This document shows, piece by piece, positions 44,030-57,493 of a stretch of 64,000 nucleotides of DNA; positions within the stretch are counted from its first letter, which is position 1; each line of letters begins with the position of its first letter. Origin of the DNA: Arsenophonus sp046530785 (GTDB lineage: Bacteria > Pseudomonadota > Gammaproteobacteria > Enterobacterales > Enterobacteriaceae); the NCBI GenBank assembly GCA_046530785.1, contig JBHEQT010000007.1:27326-91325 (forward strand), read 5' to 3'. Below the pieces are notes generated by a model. It was not told the DNA's origin. It did no database searches and saw nothing but the letters and a program-made list of their open reading frames with translations. Both the position numbers and the translations under genes were made by a program.

Positions 44030-44200
44030 TTAACAAAAAATGATTATTACTGAAAATCTTATTTTTATTTAATGGACTTTCTTATGTAAATCAAAAGATA
44101 ATAATTAAAATTATCTTATTCTCAATTTTGAGTAGTTACAGACAAAAATTAAATTAATATCCTCGTATTCATCCTTCTATAATTTGTGAAGAGTTGTTCA
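44030..44200. repeat. Dispersed diverged repeat, copy 1
   Basis: This stretch resembles 62300-62460 in the same orientation and with the same internal spacing. Both have AAAATCTTATTTTT near the start. About 110 bp later comes TATCCTCGTATTCATCCTTC in this copy, against TATTCCTTATATTCATCTTT in the other, each followed by TATAATT(T/C)GTGA (about 27 of 33 matching by eye). No intact frame is present. Confidence 0.45.
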
Positions 44201-47200
44201 GTATCAAAAAGAATCAGTATGAATATTTTCTTTTTTAGAAAATAATTAATAAATACTGAAAAAAGGTTTGTGATTACTTAACTGAAAATTACAAAACTAT
44301 AGATTTATTTATTTATTTTATAAACAATATCCGTTATTATTGGGAAATAGTATTAATTCTTAAATATCTAATCTTAGTGTCGATAGAAAGTAATATTCTC
44401 TTGAAATATAAAGAAAATTTATATTTTAAAAATATTATTTATATAAATTGATAAGTTTATTAAATTTCAATAAATAATAGAAAATTGTATAATTATATTG
44501 TTTTTCTACTGTTGAATATTGTTACTCTTATAATTATAAAAAGTAACAGAAATAATAAATAAATATTTAATTAAAAATAAATTATCTGAAAATAGATTTT
44601 TTTTTAGAAAGATTCTACTAAAATCAAGATTCTTGATTTTTAATTGCAAGCCTTCAAATTTATTATTAATAAATCTTTAATATTTTAAAGATTCAAGAAA
44701 ATAAAACTATAAACTTAAATTTTCTGAAAGGGGAAACCAAGGAAAATTCAACAATCTCAATTTTACTTAAAATCTTATTTTCTGTGATAGTTATATTATT
44801 TTTAGGAATATAAAATGTCATTAAATTCAAAATAGTTATTGATAAAATAACGTAATTAATTTTAAAAAAAAAGTAATAACTTTCTACGTTATATTAATAT
44901 AGAAAGGAGGATTTTTTAAATTTTAGTTTTACGATTTCTTTAAAAATTAATTTTATAAAATTAATTTACAATAATAATTAATAATAAATAAATTATTAAA
45001 TTTTTTTAATAAAACTATATCTCTAATATATATAGTTTACAACTAGATATTGATATAGTTGAAACTTTCATTTATAAAATATTATATAATATAAATTATT
45101 ATTTATTAAAGTTTATTATTTTATTTTTATTTTAATTTCAATATCAATACTATTTTGATAGGTAGGATTTATTTTCTGTCTTATAAATAATTTTAGTGAT
45201 TAAAAAAATTATATAAAAAGAATTTTTTATTGAAAGAGATAATATCGTCAGTTTATTATAAATTAATAAATTAAAAAAATCATTAATATACTTATTATTA
45301 TATTTTATTGCTACAATTAATAAATTAAAATAGATTCTGAATCATTTTTATTCATTTTGATAAAAAACTGAATAATTTTATATCTATAAAATACGACTAA
45401 TATTAATTAATATAATAAATAGTATCATAACTAAAATTACAAAAATAATAAATTATTCTAATCTATTTTATATTTAATACATTTATATAAATTGAGTTTT
45501 TATTTATAATAATATAAAAGTTACGTTTACATCAAAAATATTCTTTTAAAAAAATAATAAAACTACTAATAGTCCAATTGTTAATTTAAGATAATAATTA
45601 ATATTACTTCGGAAAATAGTTATCAAAAAATTTTTAGATAAAAAATCACGATAAGTAAAATATTTTTTTGAGAAATTATAAATAAAATAACTAATTTTTT
45701 TAAAATTTTTCTTTTGAAAAATTTTCTTCTTGATTACCATTAAATTTAACTATTATTAATCGAATTAATTATTAATAAAATTAAATTTTATCTGAAAAAT
45801 CTTTCATATTTCAGATGAAGTTTTATAAATTATTTAAATTTTAAGAAGTTTTTTAAAAATTTCATGTTTATTATTGATTAATATCATAAGATCTAAGAAA
45901 ATCTTTACTTTTTAATAAAAGGTAAAGATTTATTGTTTATTTTTAATAGCAGATTACTATTTTAACTTATTTTGGTATTTATTAATATTGTTAAATGTAT
46001 CAAATTTATATTAATCCAATATAAATTTTGATAAAAAGTTTCTTAATACTTCAGAATAGATTGCATTTGAAGAATAATTTGTTTACTATCATATTAGTTA
46101 CTTACTATAATCAATTAATATTGATGTTTTTATTTTTAAATAAGATTATTAATCCAAATTAGTTATAAAACATTTATATTTCATTTAAAATTAATACTGA
46201 TAAATATGATTCATTAATACATTACTAAAAACGTTAATAAATTTTTATCAATAATATATAATAAATATTAAAAATAATTCATAGTTAAGATTTAACAAGT
46301 AAAGGAATTAATAAAACATTTTAAAATAAATTATAAATGATAAAATAAAATATGATTTCATTATAAATAAATCGAAAAGAAATTTCCTTTATATATTTTA
46401 ATTTTATATAGTTTATAAAATTATTATATCACAAAAGTTCTTAATTAAGAATATAGGATCTTAATCATTAACTAAAAATATTTAATTAAAATAAAATATT
46501 TCTGATCAATTTATTTATCTCTTTACTTTAATATTTTTACTAGAGGAATTTACTAATTATCAAAGATAATTATTATTATCTTGAATAAAAAACAAAGTTC
46601 GCATTGAATATCGATTCATACTAACTAATTTTAAAAATATTTATTTTTAAAAAATATAGAATATAGAAAACAGAAAAACTTAAAATCACACAATTCTTAG
46701 TTATAAAACTACTAAAATAATATTTACTTTAAACGATCTCATAAAATGAGTTAATCTTTTGATATTTTAGTATATGATTAGATATTCAAACTATCATCAG
46801 ATGGATAGTATTTTATACTAGAATTTAAAATTTTAATTAAATTTGTTATTGTTAGAAGAAAATATTAAAAATTTAACTTTTAATTACTACAGGAAATTAT
46901 ATTAAATAGATTATGTATCATTGATCTTAAGTTATATTGAAAAAGGAAACGCTTTACCAGAAAATTTATTATTATTTTTAATAATTTTTTAAATTGATCA
47001 ACTTAAAAATTAGGATTTTATCCAATGGTTAAATATTTTAATATCTCTTTTATTAGTAACATTTTTATTATTTCTAGAAAAAATTTTTAGTGAATTATTT
47101 ACTATCCGTTTTCTTCACTGAAGAAAAACATTGAATTTTTATTCAATCTCTATTAATGTTATATAACTATATAATAGAAAATTTTCTAAAAAATATCTTT

Positions 47201-48365
47201 TCAAAATAAATAGATTATAATAAAAAATTATCTAATTGATGATAATCATCTAAATAAAATTATTAAATTTTCAATAAATATAATTTGTAATATTTTGAAT
47301 CAAATTATGATGTTTATGGAAAAAATATCATTATTTAAATTTAATAATATCACTAGTTAAATAATTAACTTATGTTTATACAAAATTTTTACAAAAGAAT
47401 ATTAGTGAAAGTAGTGATTGAATAGAATTAAAAATAAGATTTTTCTATTTATTTAGCCAGGTAAAGTTAAGACCTAATTATTGCTAAAATCATTTAGCAA
47501 TTAAAGATTTTAGCTAATGAAATATTTTATATTTTGTTATATTTAGGATTTATAAGATCACTAAAGTTAATCTATAAAACAAGTAATAATTTTAAAATAA
47601 ATTAAATTAAAGATATTTAATTAACATAATTAATTTATTAAATCAATAATTGAATATAAATTTCATCCTATGAAGAACAATATCTTCTTCCTCATTAAAA
47701 AAAATGAGTATTCTACATAAATATTCTTTTATTATCAAGAAAATGTACTAAAGTTTTTAACTGAAATTATTTTTAAAATAATCTAATCTATACAGAAAAA
47801 TAGGATATTTTGTGAAATTATTAAAATAATTCTTAATAAATTATAACTGAGTGATACTGAAACTATATTAAAAAAAAATATATGGTATCTTACCAAAGAT
47901 AATAATCAATATTTTTTAAAAAATTTCAGTAATACTATTATGATTTATTAGTATAGATTAAATACGTCTAATTATTTGTTTTTATTTCTACAGATAATAA
48001 AATTAGTGATTTTTTCATAGTTCAAATTTAGTCAATACTTACTATTCATCCAATAGATTAAAATAATTATTAATAATAAAAAATTAATATTTTATTCAGG
48101 TAGAGTTAGCTAAATAAAATTTTTTCGTGTACTATATAAAGCGGTCAATTCTATACTTAGAATATTATTGTATATTAAAAATACCATTGATCTTTTTAAT
48201 AATTAAATATTAAAATAGTTTTTTATTAATTTCTAATAAATATTTTAAAGATATTTAAGTTATTAATTTTTAAATGAATCAATTTCTTTAATTTTTATAT
48301 TATACTTGCTTATTAAGAGAATTAATATCATAATAATTAATTATAAAATATGATGGAGAATTCAA

Positions 48366-48953
48366 ATGTCTTTGATTAACACACAAATTAAACCTTTTCA
48401 AAATAGCGCATTTAAAAATGGAAATTTTATTAACATATCTGAAAAGGACATTAAAGATAAATGGAGCATTTTTTTCTTTTATCCTGCTGATTTTACTTTT
48501 GTTTGCCCAACTGAATTAGGAGATTTAGCTGATCACTATGAAGAATTGCAAAAACTAGGAGTTGAAGTTTATTCTGTTTCAACGGATACCCATTTCACTC
48601 ACAAAGAATGGCATGATCATTCAAAGACAATTGGTAAAATTAAATATACTATGATTGGTGATCCAAGTTGGATATTAACACGTAATTTTGAAGTCATGCG
48701 TAAATATAACGAAAATAATCAAGAAAAAGAATTAGGTTTGGCAGATCGTGGCACATTTATTGTTGATCCAAAAGGTATTATCCAATCTGTTGAAATTACT
48801 TCAGAAAACATTGGACGTGATGTTTCTGATTTATTACGAAAAATTAAAGCTATTCAATATGTCGCAAATCATCCAGGAGAAGTCTGTCCAGCAAAATGGA
48901 AGGAAGGAGAAGCAACTTTATCGCCTTCATTTGATTTGATCGGAAAAATCTAA
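48366..48953 (+). CDS. ahpC: Alkyl hydroperoxide reductase subunit C (peroxiredoxin)
   Basis: This is a typical 2-Cys peroxiredoxin of the cytosol that reduces hydrogen peroxide and organic peroxides. The peroxidatic Cys47 is in TFVCPTE and the resolving Cys near 174 is in GEVCPAKW; both are intact. The sequence is close to E. coli AhpC but 195 aa instead of 187. The extra 8 residues form a polar insert (about 113-123, rich in Asn, Glu and Lys) just before GLADRGTF. The start has a good TGGAGAA site. AhpF, its usual reductase and neighbour in E. coli, is not in this window, so another reductant or a distant ahpF is needed. It probably protects the cell together with the Mn supply from SitABCD. 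Confidence 0.96.
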   Translation: MSLINTQIKPFQNSAFKNGNFINISEKDIKDKWSIFFFYPADFTFVCPTELGDLADHYEELQKLGVEVYSVSTDTHFTHKEWHDHSKTIGKIKYTMIGDPSWILTRNFEVMRKYNENNQEKELGLADRGTFIVDPKGIIQSVEITSENIGRDVSDLLRKIKAIQYVANHPGEVCPAKWKEGEATLSPSFDLIGKI

Positions 48954-48990
48954 TTAAAAATTATTACTATATTAGGGTGTAATTAGCACC

Positions 48991-49007
48991 CTCTTTCGAA
49001 GAAAGAG
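48991..49007 (+). terminator. Probable ahpC terminator
   Basis: CTCTTTC-GAA-GAAAGAG forms a perfect 7-bp stem 38 nt after the ahpC stop, directly preceded by a second small hairpin (GGGTG/CACCC, 48975-48991) and followed by CGGAATTTTTG. It is among the most G+C-rich bits in the region. Confidence 0.65.
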
Positions 49008-51571
49008 CGGAATTTTTGATAAAAACTTTAAATTTAAAGTTTATTTATAAATAGTAATTAAACTAATTAATTTAATATTATTTATTAAAATGGATTGAAA
49101 ATGTATTGATTAGTATCTTTTCTATTATAGAAGATACAATATTTACAGTTATAAAATTAACTTTTAGTAAGTTATCAAGAAATTATTTAGAATCATATTC
49201 TATATTATATTTAATATAAAAATATTATTAAAATCTTATACATTAGTTAAATAACATTTTTATTTGTTATATTAATTAATCAATTTTTAAATATAGATCT
49301 ATATTTATTTTTAAAATAAAAAAAATTTTCTTTATTATCAATTTCTATATGTTTTTTTCATATCTTAAATAAGAGATATTCAGTATTGAAATGTATATCC
49401 TTTTTATAAATATGAAATTAATTTAATTAACTTAAATAATATAAATTATTAATAACAATTATCTTTTGATCTTTTCTTTTTCTATAAAATAGAATTTCTA
49501 AACTCTTAAGATTAAAAATCTTATTTCTTACTATGACTTTAATATATGAGACTAATCATATTAAATAACTTTTTTTGATTTATTTATATTAATGTTAATT
49601 TTATACTTTAATTAAGTTAAAGATAAAATACATACTTTTACATATTTAAAATTAAATATATAACTGAACCTAGTTAATATCTTTTTAATTATTTAAGTTA
49701 GAATTCTAAAATATTTATCATATAAATAAAATTATAATATGGATATTAATCATATTAATCACTGATTATATTTAACATCTTTCTTGTTTGTAATTATAAA
49801 TTTTTATCGATAAAATATAATTAATTAATGATTTTAACTATAAATAAATTACTTTTTATCTTTTGTTATTTTAGAAGAATTTTTCTTTATAAACTTTAAT
49901 ATTTCTTAATTTATTTAGATATTCTAATATTATATAGATTTAATTATATGATAATAAACAATATTCTCTTTTGTTCTTTTCTATAAACTATTCTGTAATT
50001 TTAAAAAAATTAAATAATTTTTATTTATAAAAATATGAATTAAAATACATATTAATTATTTTGGATGATTAGTTTTGTTAAATAAAGCTATTTCCAAATT
50101 TTATTTGATAGTTTATATAGTTTTTCTATCTTTTATTTACATAAATAAAAGATAAATTAACAAAAGATTTCAATGTAAAGATCACGATCTATATCAATAA
50201 ATTACTAACATATATATATGAAATTAGATAACAATTAACATAATAAAAATAGGTTTAATAAAAAGTAATATAAGATTTCATTTTTAATATAGAATTCGCT
50301 CACCCGTTTTTGTGAGATTGTATTAGTTTAATTCAAAATCAACTCTAGAATATCAATTCATCTTTTAACATATTCTTATTTTAAATTTTAAAATATATCC
50401 CATTATGACTTTATTATTTTATAACTTTAGTCTTTTCACTTTTACTAGTATATAGTAATTTATACAAACGTCCATCATAAATAAAATAATTCAAGAAATC
50501 TTTACTTTATAGTCTATAACAGAAATAAGGAAAAATGATATAATATAATGGATACTCATCTCTAATATTGTTAGTGGGAAAGATATATAACTCGAAATTA
50601 AAATTAAAATATTTATTATCAATTTTTAGAAATTGCAATTAAATATCAAATTTATATGAATATTTTATTAAATAAACCATTTCTTTTCCTTTAGAAATAA
50701 TATTTTAACATATGTTTATATTTTTATTTTTTTTAAATTTTCTTTCATAAAAATACAAAATAAATAGTTATAATTAATCTGAAATAATTAAATACTATTA
50801 ATATAGATTTTATCAATAAAGAGAAGGTTTTAATTTAAATTAAATTTTTTATTTATCATCTCTTTTCTGATTATTTTAATAAATTATTGAACAAAATATT
50901 CTATTTTTTTCGGGGAAAACAAAAGAAAAAATTTTTAAAATGCATAGTTGTGTTTTTAAGAAAAATTATATAATTATAAATATTGAGTAGGATTTAAGAT
51001 AGTTATATAATTTTTTATTAATTCATTTATCTAATATATGATCATATACAGAGAAATAAGATCTTTGATAAGATTTCATTAAAGAGAAACCCTTAATAAA
51101 AATAATATGTAATATAGTATAAAATTATACTTTATTTTTATCGATTATTTCTATTCTTTTTTCATCCGTAAATTTTGTTCGCCTAAAAACAACAAAATGT
51201 AAATTCTATATTTTTATCAAGGTATATTTAAATAGAAATTCTATGAAAAATTTATTTTTATTTTTTGTTTTTTATTAAAAATAGTTTAAAAAAAATAATA
51301 TCTTTTATCTGTAAGATTCATTTACGTATTAGTCCAAGATCCAACTAAAGTTTGGATTATTATTTACATTATTTTGATTTTTAAAAATTTGATAATTTCT
51401 GATTAATACTCAAAATTAACTCCTATCTTATCGTATTTGTGGATGTACTTTAATTATCTAGATGGAATCTAAGATTTTATCTATCAAATAATCTTATTAT
51501 CACCATAATTTATTTTAATTCGATAATTATAAATGATAATAAAAAATGACGATTCTAATCTATTTTTACTA

Positions 51572-51604
51572 TTCTATAATTTTGATTATATCAAAATTAT
51601 AGAA
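51572..51604. repeat. Inverted repeat, 14-bp perfect stem
   Basis: TTCTATAATTTTGA and TCAAAATTATAGAA are separated by TTATA. There is no adjoining gene. Confidence 0.55.
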
Positions 51605-54600
51605 ATATTCTCTTTTCTTTTTAGAAATACAAAAAATTTTGATTACTAAAAACTTATTTGACAATCAATAGAAAATCTTTTCATGAAAATTTTTATTCAT
51701 ACCTAAAATATAGAATAAAAAATCAATACTCATCCCTTATTATATTAATTTAATGTAATATTATATTAATTATACAATATCTACCTCTGATACTGTGTAT
51801 TCAAATACACTATTCACGCTTGTCCTACTTAAGATATTTAAATCTTCTCAATAGAACAGTTTTTTAGTTCTATCTGAAAAATTGAAAAGGTTATAATTCT
51901 TAGTTTAATTATCATTAAATCGATCTCAGTAATAAATTCTTTACATTTAAAACTGAACAATAATGGAATTATAAAAATATATTTTATATAAGAACTACTT
52001 GTTTTATGTTAAAGATAAAAAATATTCAGTTTTATGAATAAAAATCTAAAATTATTTAATTGACATTTTAATTTGAATATCTTTATCAAACTATTAGCTC
52101 TTAATATAAAAGATTTTTTACATAATTTTATTTTTTAATTTTTTTATAATATTAATAACCTTTAATAAGTTTTATAAACAACTGAATTTAATTATATTTA
52201 TAAAGATATATTTTTAATTTCTTATTATTATTATTTGTTTTTCGAAATTAGTAAAAAAATCCAATTAACAACTTCTTTTATCTGTAAAGATTTTAATTGA
52301 TACTTTTAAAAAGTTATTAGAAAATTTATTAAATAATGAGATCTTTTTTTAAAAATAAAATGAAATTTTTATAACGAAAATTAAAATAGAGATTTTTTCT
52401 ATTGATTTAATAATATCATTAAAATGCTTAATTTAACAGTAATATTTTAAAGCAATATATAAACTTTATTTTAATTGAATTTTTGATATCAATTTTATAA
52501 GAAAAAACTTTTTAATTGACTCCATAGGAATAGATTTATTCTTAGAATTTAATCTATTGGATTTAAAATCATAAAAAAAGTAACCTGAGAAAATAAATCT
52601 GTATAAGAAGTTTCTTAATGTTAACAAATTTAAATTCCACTTTAACTAAAAGTACTTTAATACTTATTAAAAATACCTTCTCTTATTTTTTATTCCTTAA
52701 TAGAAATGATAAATTTGAAAAATCACATCATATTGTAACTTTTTGATAAACTGAAATACGATTATTTTAATAATTTAATCAAGAATATTAAATATATTTA
52801 ATATCGATTACTTTAGTTCTAATAAGAAAAATTTTATTATTTTGTAGAAACTTTAAGTTGTTTTTTAATAAAAATCTAAATTTCTTACTGATTAATCTAA
52901 TAATAACTAATTTATAGTATATAACATTTTACATTTATAAAAAGGATTTATTCACTAATAAATAAGCTTATTTTAATGTTTTAATAATTCTTTAAAATAT
53001 TTCTGCTTTATTAAGCTAAATTGATTTATTTTTAAGATAAATATATACTGTTATATTATTTTAGTTTTAATTTAAAAATTAACTCTTTAAGTTATTCATT
53101 ATCAATAAATATTATATCAAATAAATAATTTTTATTAATTTTATCTTTTAAAGAAGGTAATTCTTAATTTAATTTAAGAAATATTTTAAATATTAGTAAT
53201 AATTATATTTATTTTATAAATAATTTACATTACAAAATTCATAATATTTAATTACTTATTGAAGTGTTTATAAAATAAAAGATAAAAATATTAAATATAA
53301 TTTCATCATTATTCATCAGAATTTATGGAATAACAAAATAGATTTATGAAATATAAAACTTTATTTAAAAATTGACTAATCACTTTCAGTAAATAAGAGA
53401 TTATAATTTTAAATATAAAGTCAAGTTTTAGAAAAATAAATTTAGTAATAATTAATAAATCATCAAAATATATTTTTTAATTCTTAGTATTAAAAAAATA
53501 AACTTATTTAATAATTTAATATTAATACAATTAATAGATATATAATCTATTAATTTAAAAGAGATATAACTATTAAATTTATAATAATAAAATAATTATT
53601 GCATTTATAGTTCAATAAATAATGAATAATTCCATAAAATAGAGCCAATAGATTTCAATAATAAAGGATATTTTTAGATTTAAAAAATTCTATTGAAAAA
53701 GATGTTAATAACAATATTAAATAAATTGAAATTTTTTAAAAACTATATTTATTACAAATAAATAGCCGATTCTTATCGGTGAATCTAAATCAAGATTTAA
53801 TAATAATTAGATTGAAATAAATATACATCTTAAATTTTTTAAAATAAAAATTTAAAAAATTTAATCAATAATTATTTATATTTAATAAAGGTGTCCAAAG
53901 ATGTAGGTAAAATTACGAGTATTATGTAAAAGAATTCAAACTATCCTTCACTTTAAAGTTTTTATTATTAAAATAACTAAAATTATTTATTCTATTGTTT
54001 TTCAAGTAGATTTAGTTAAATCTAATATATATTTCAGAATTTTTCTATTAAAGATAAAATACTGAATATTTATAGAATTAATCTTTTAAATAAAATCTAT
54101 GTAATTTACTAGAATTTAAAAATTTATAAACTTTACATAGTAAATTATATATATCACTAATATATCAATATATAAGTATTAATTTTTGGAAATAATTTTC
54201 CCTATAAATTTAAAGATATAATTAAAAATTTAATCTGTCTCTTTAAAAGCTAATACTAAAAGTTATATAGATCATAACTTTATAGAGTTTATAACCTAAA
54301 TTTATATATAAAATAAAATATACTATTCTTTTATTTAGATAAATAATAATGGCTTGAGTAAAGATAAAATCTATATATGGTATACAAAATAAAATATATA
54401 ATTCTGATTATTATATTTTAGTATAATTTGTTTTTATCATTAAACTTTTATCGTTCGATAAAAAAGAAATACAAACTTTTTAAGAATAACGTGGATTATT
54501 TGGAACATGATTACAATCATCAAATAAATATAACAATTCACCTAAAATAATTCTGTAATTCTCTTTTTAATAATAAAATAAAAAACTTATTTTACAGATC

Positions 54601-54846
54601 TATATTTTTGAATTTTAACGTTTACTACTAGCATTCTTAATATTAAAAAAATTTTTAATTTCATTAACAAAATATTTTTATAAAAATGACCTTTTAAAAT
54701 TAATGTTTCTTTATTGAAGAAATATTTTAAATAAATTCTTCAATATAAAATGTTTTTGTGCGAATTCTTTGTCTTTATTACAAAACTTATAATCCATAAC
54801 ATTATTAGTATACTTAACATATTTAAATAAATCGATCTTTCTATTA

Positions 54847-54884
54847 ATATAAAGTATATATCTTTTAAGATATATACTTTATAT
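54847..54884. repeat. Inverted repeat, 18-bp perfect stem
   Basis: The left arm 54847-54864 and right arm 54867-54884 are exact reverse complements around a central TT (core AAAGTATATATCTT / AAGATATATACTTT). It shares with 21593-21631 the longest perfect stem I found in the window, and it lies about 6 kb from any gene. Confidence 0.6.
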
Positions 54885-57328
54885 ATAATTAAATATTTAT
54901 TTAAAAAAAATAAATTATAATATAAAATGTTAAAATAACAAATATTAATTGAAATTATCGTTATGAGTGCTTATATGCATATGATAATTTAATATAAAAT
55001 AAAAAATAAAATTTAATTATTAAAATTAATTATATAAAAAGATATTAATCTCATTTTACAAAATGGTATTTATAAACCGAAATATAAAGTTATACCTATA
55101 TAAACAATAATAAGATTATCTAAAAAGATAAAATATTCATCATTACACTAACAGTAAATTTAAGAGAATTAGTTAATATACTCTACTCAATATTTATACA
55201 ACTTATAAATAAATTAGGAAATATGATCTATATCATTAAATAAATTAAATAAACTAATTCTAAGACTTAAATATAATTAAAACCTTTAAAGATATTAATT
55301 ATTAAACAAAACCATTTTATTAAAAAATTTAAAATTAAATTACTAAATAAAAGAATCTTCAATATTTCACTGTAACTAAATAATTAATATTAAGAAGTCT
55401 CTAACATAAGAATTTTTTATCCTTAATGTAATTATTTGACATTTATTGTTATTATTTTTACATAAATTTTATCAAAAATATTGATACTGTTGTGAAAAGA
55501 TAGCGATTACCTAGATTTTAGTAAATAAAGAAAAATATTAAGATTGTAATATTTTAAGAATTATTTCTTTTGTTTATAGAAGTATCTAGATGAATATTTA
55601 AACCGAAAATATAATAAATTAATTTATTAATATTGAAAATAATCGTCTTAAACATCTCTTAAAAAAATTTTTATAACAAGTGGTTTAAGAGTAAACTATA
55701 ACACGAGCAAAATCACGGTAGTAAAAAGTTTTTGATTAAAATAAACTTTATATAAGTGATTTTCTCTTAATTAACGTTTTGTATAATAAAGTACCACAAA
55801 TACAAACTAAATTGATTATTTTTCTATTTAATCGTTTGTAATTAATTTATATTAGATAAATATTATTTTGAACGTTTAAGAGATATTTTTATCTCAATAT
55901 ATTTAGTCAAAATGTTGTTAAAAACATTGATATTGATAATTCTATATACAAAAAATATAAAATAAATTTATCGTCTGTAAGATTTTTATAATTATAAATT
56001 TACTTATTTTAATATTTATTAAAAAATAATATAAAAGTAGTTTAAAAAATTTAAAAATACGAAATATTTTTGATAAAATAAATAATAATATAATTAAGAA
56101 TTTTTTAATAGATAAGATAACTGTTTTTATAGGACAAAATAATAATATCGTTTAATTATTTATATATATCCCCCCTATTATTATAGATATTCAATTTCTA
56201 GTTCTCTTTTAGCGCTGTTTCAGAAGATTATGAAAATTTTTATCCCTAAGATAACAATTAAATTTATTGCACTTTTGCCTTTTTAATAAAAATACTGGAA
56301 AGTTAATAACTAGATATGATTATCTATTAAAATATTTAAATACTTTTATTTTCAAAAAATTATTGACAAAATAATTTATTCGTTATCAACGTAAATATCA
56401 AAATAAGTTAATGAAATATCTACTATTAAGATTATTACTTTAGTGTTTTATACTTCATAAAATTTTTCGTATTCAGTAAATTTATGATAAATAATGAATT
56501 TCCTATATTTTAAAATATAATTAAAATAAAACATTATTTTATAATCATTTGATAATATTAAATTCAGTTTATTTATAAAAAATTAATATACAAGATTCAT
56601 TAAAAGTTTAAATTAATCTTAAATACTTTTGTACTCTTCAAATAAACTAAAATTAAAAGATATAAAATAAAAATAAAGAAATTAGTAATTAATTTTAAGA
56701 GAAAATAAGACACATTATATCAATTAAATAAAAATATTATATCTTTTGTAATAATCTGATAGATAAAGATATATAAACAAGAATTAATGAAAAAGTTAAT
56801 AGATTTCATAGTAATTTTTATACTAGACTAATAAAATTATTAGATAAGAATTTAAAAGATTTTTTAATTTTTAAAAAAATAAATCTTTTGAAAATTCCTA
56901 GTCATTTTCAAAAGAAGAAAATATCTATTTAATTTAAAATTAATATAAAAGAAACTATATCTTTTCATACTTCTATTGCAAAATATTATAATTATCTACT
57001 TATCTTTAAATAATAATCTGTAATTCAATTGAATCTTTTATAGAAAAGGATATAAGTAAAATACTATTTTATTTATTTTGTATAAATTATCTATTTGTTT
57101 TTCCAAAAATTATATTTTTAGAATGATTAACAAGATTAAAAACTATATACAAAAATGTAAAAAACTTTCTTGATTTTTAATCATCACACAAGAACTGAAA
57201 GACATTCATACAAAATTTTATTATAAAGTTAAAATAAGTAAGTCACTTATTAAGAGCATAATCTTATGCAAAATTTTTCGAAAATATCAATACTTAATCT
57301 CTATCCAAGGGCTCCCTACGTTATATAA

Positions 57329-57493
57329 CTATAGAAGATGACTTCTATTCAAATTGAGATCCATAACTTCTATATGGCTATTGATTTTCAAACTCATATA
57401 GAGTTCTACAACAATAAGTGAACTGATTTTTCTGCAAAAAAGTTTATCAAGTTTTAAAAACTCTCTATCGAAAGGGAGTAGTTTTCTATATAT
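57329..57493 (-). pseudogene. Possible gene remnant in a G+C-richer island
   Basis: A minus-strand stretch free of stops for about 54 codons ends at TAG (57329-57331). It reads, in parts, LLPFDREFLKLDKLF and SSLIVVELYMSLKINSHIEV. The composition is more protein-like than surrounding frames and G+C is locally raised. There is no start codon with a ribosome binding site at its head, and I do not recognise the family. It could be chance in AT-rich DNA. Confidence 0.25.

Larger units (their letters stand above)
41486..48365. other. 6.9-kb gene desert between folE and ahpC
   Basis: No supported gene. It holds the right copy of the folE-flanking repeat, one member of a second dispersed repeat (about 44030-44200), a CTCCTC/GAGGAG hairpin (about 43690-43725), an 8-bp stem TTTTCTTC/GAAGAAAA (about 47108) and a 10-bp stem AAATCTTTAC/GTAAAGATTT (about 45898-45935). 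The frames at 43252-43464 and 45546-45740 are low-complexity and not supported. Confidence 0.55.

Noticed and set aside
45546..45740. 64-codon minus-strand open frame rich in Lys, Phe and Ile
   Set aside because: Composition mirrors base composition; no gene features.
51780..51850. G+C-richer patch with GTGTATTCAAATACAC
   Set aside because: A small palindrome only; no frame, tRNA fold or promoter could be supported.
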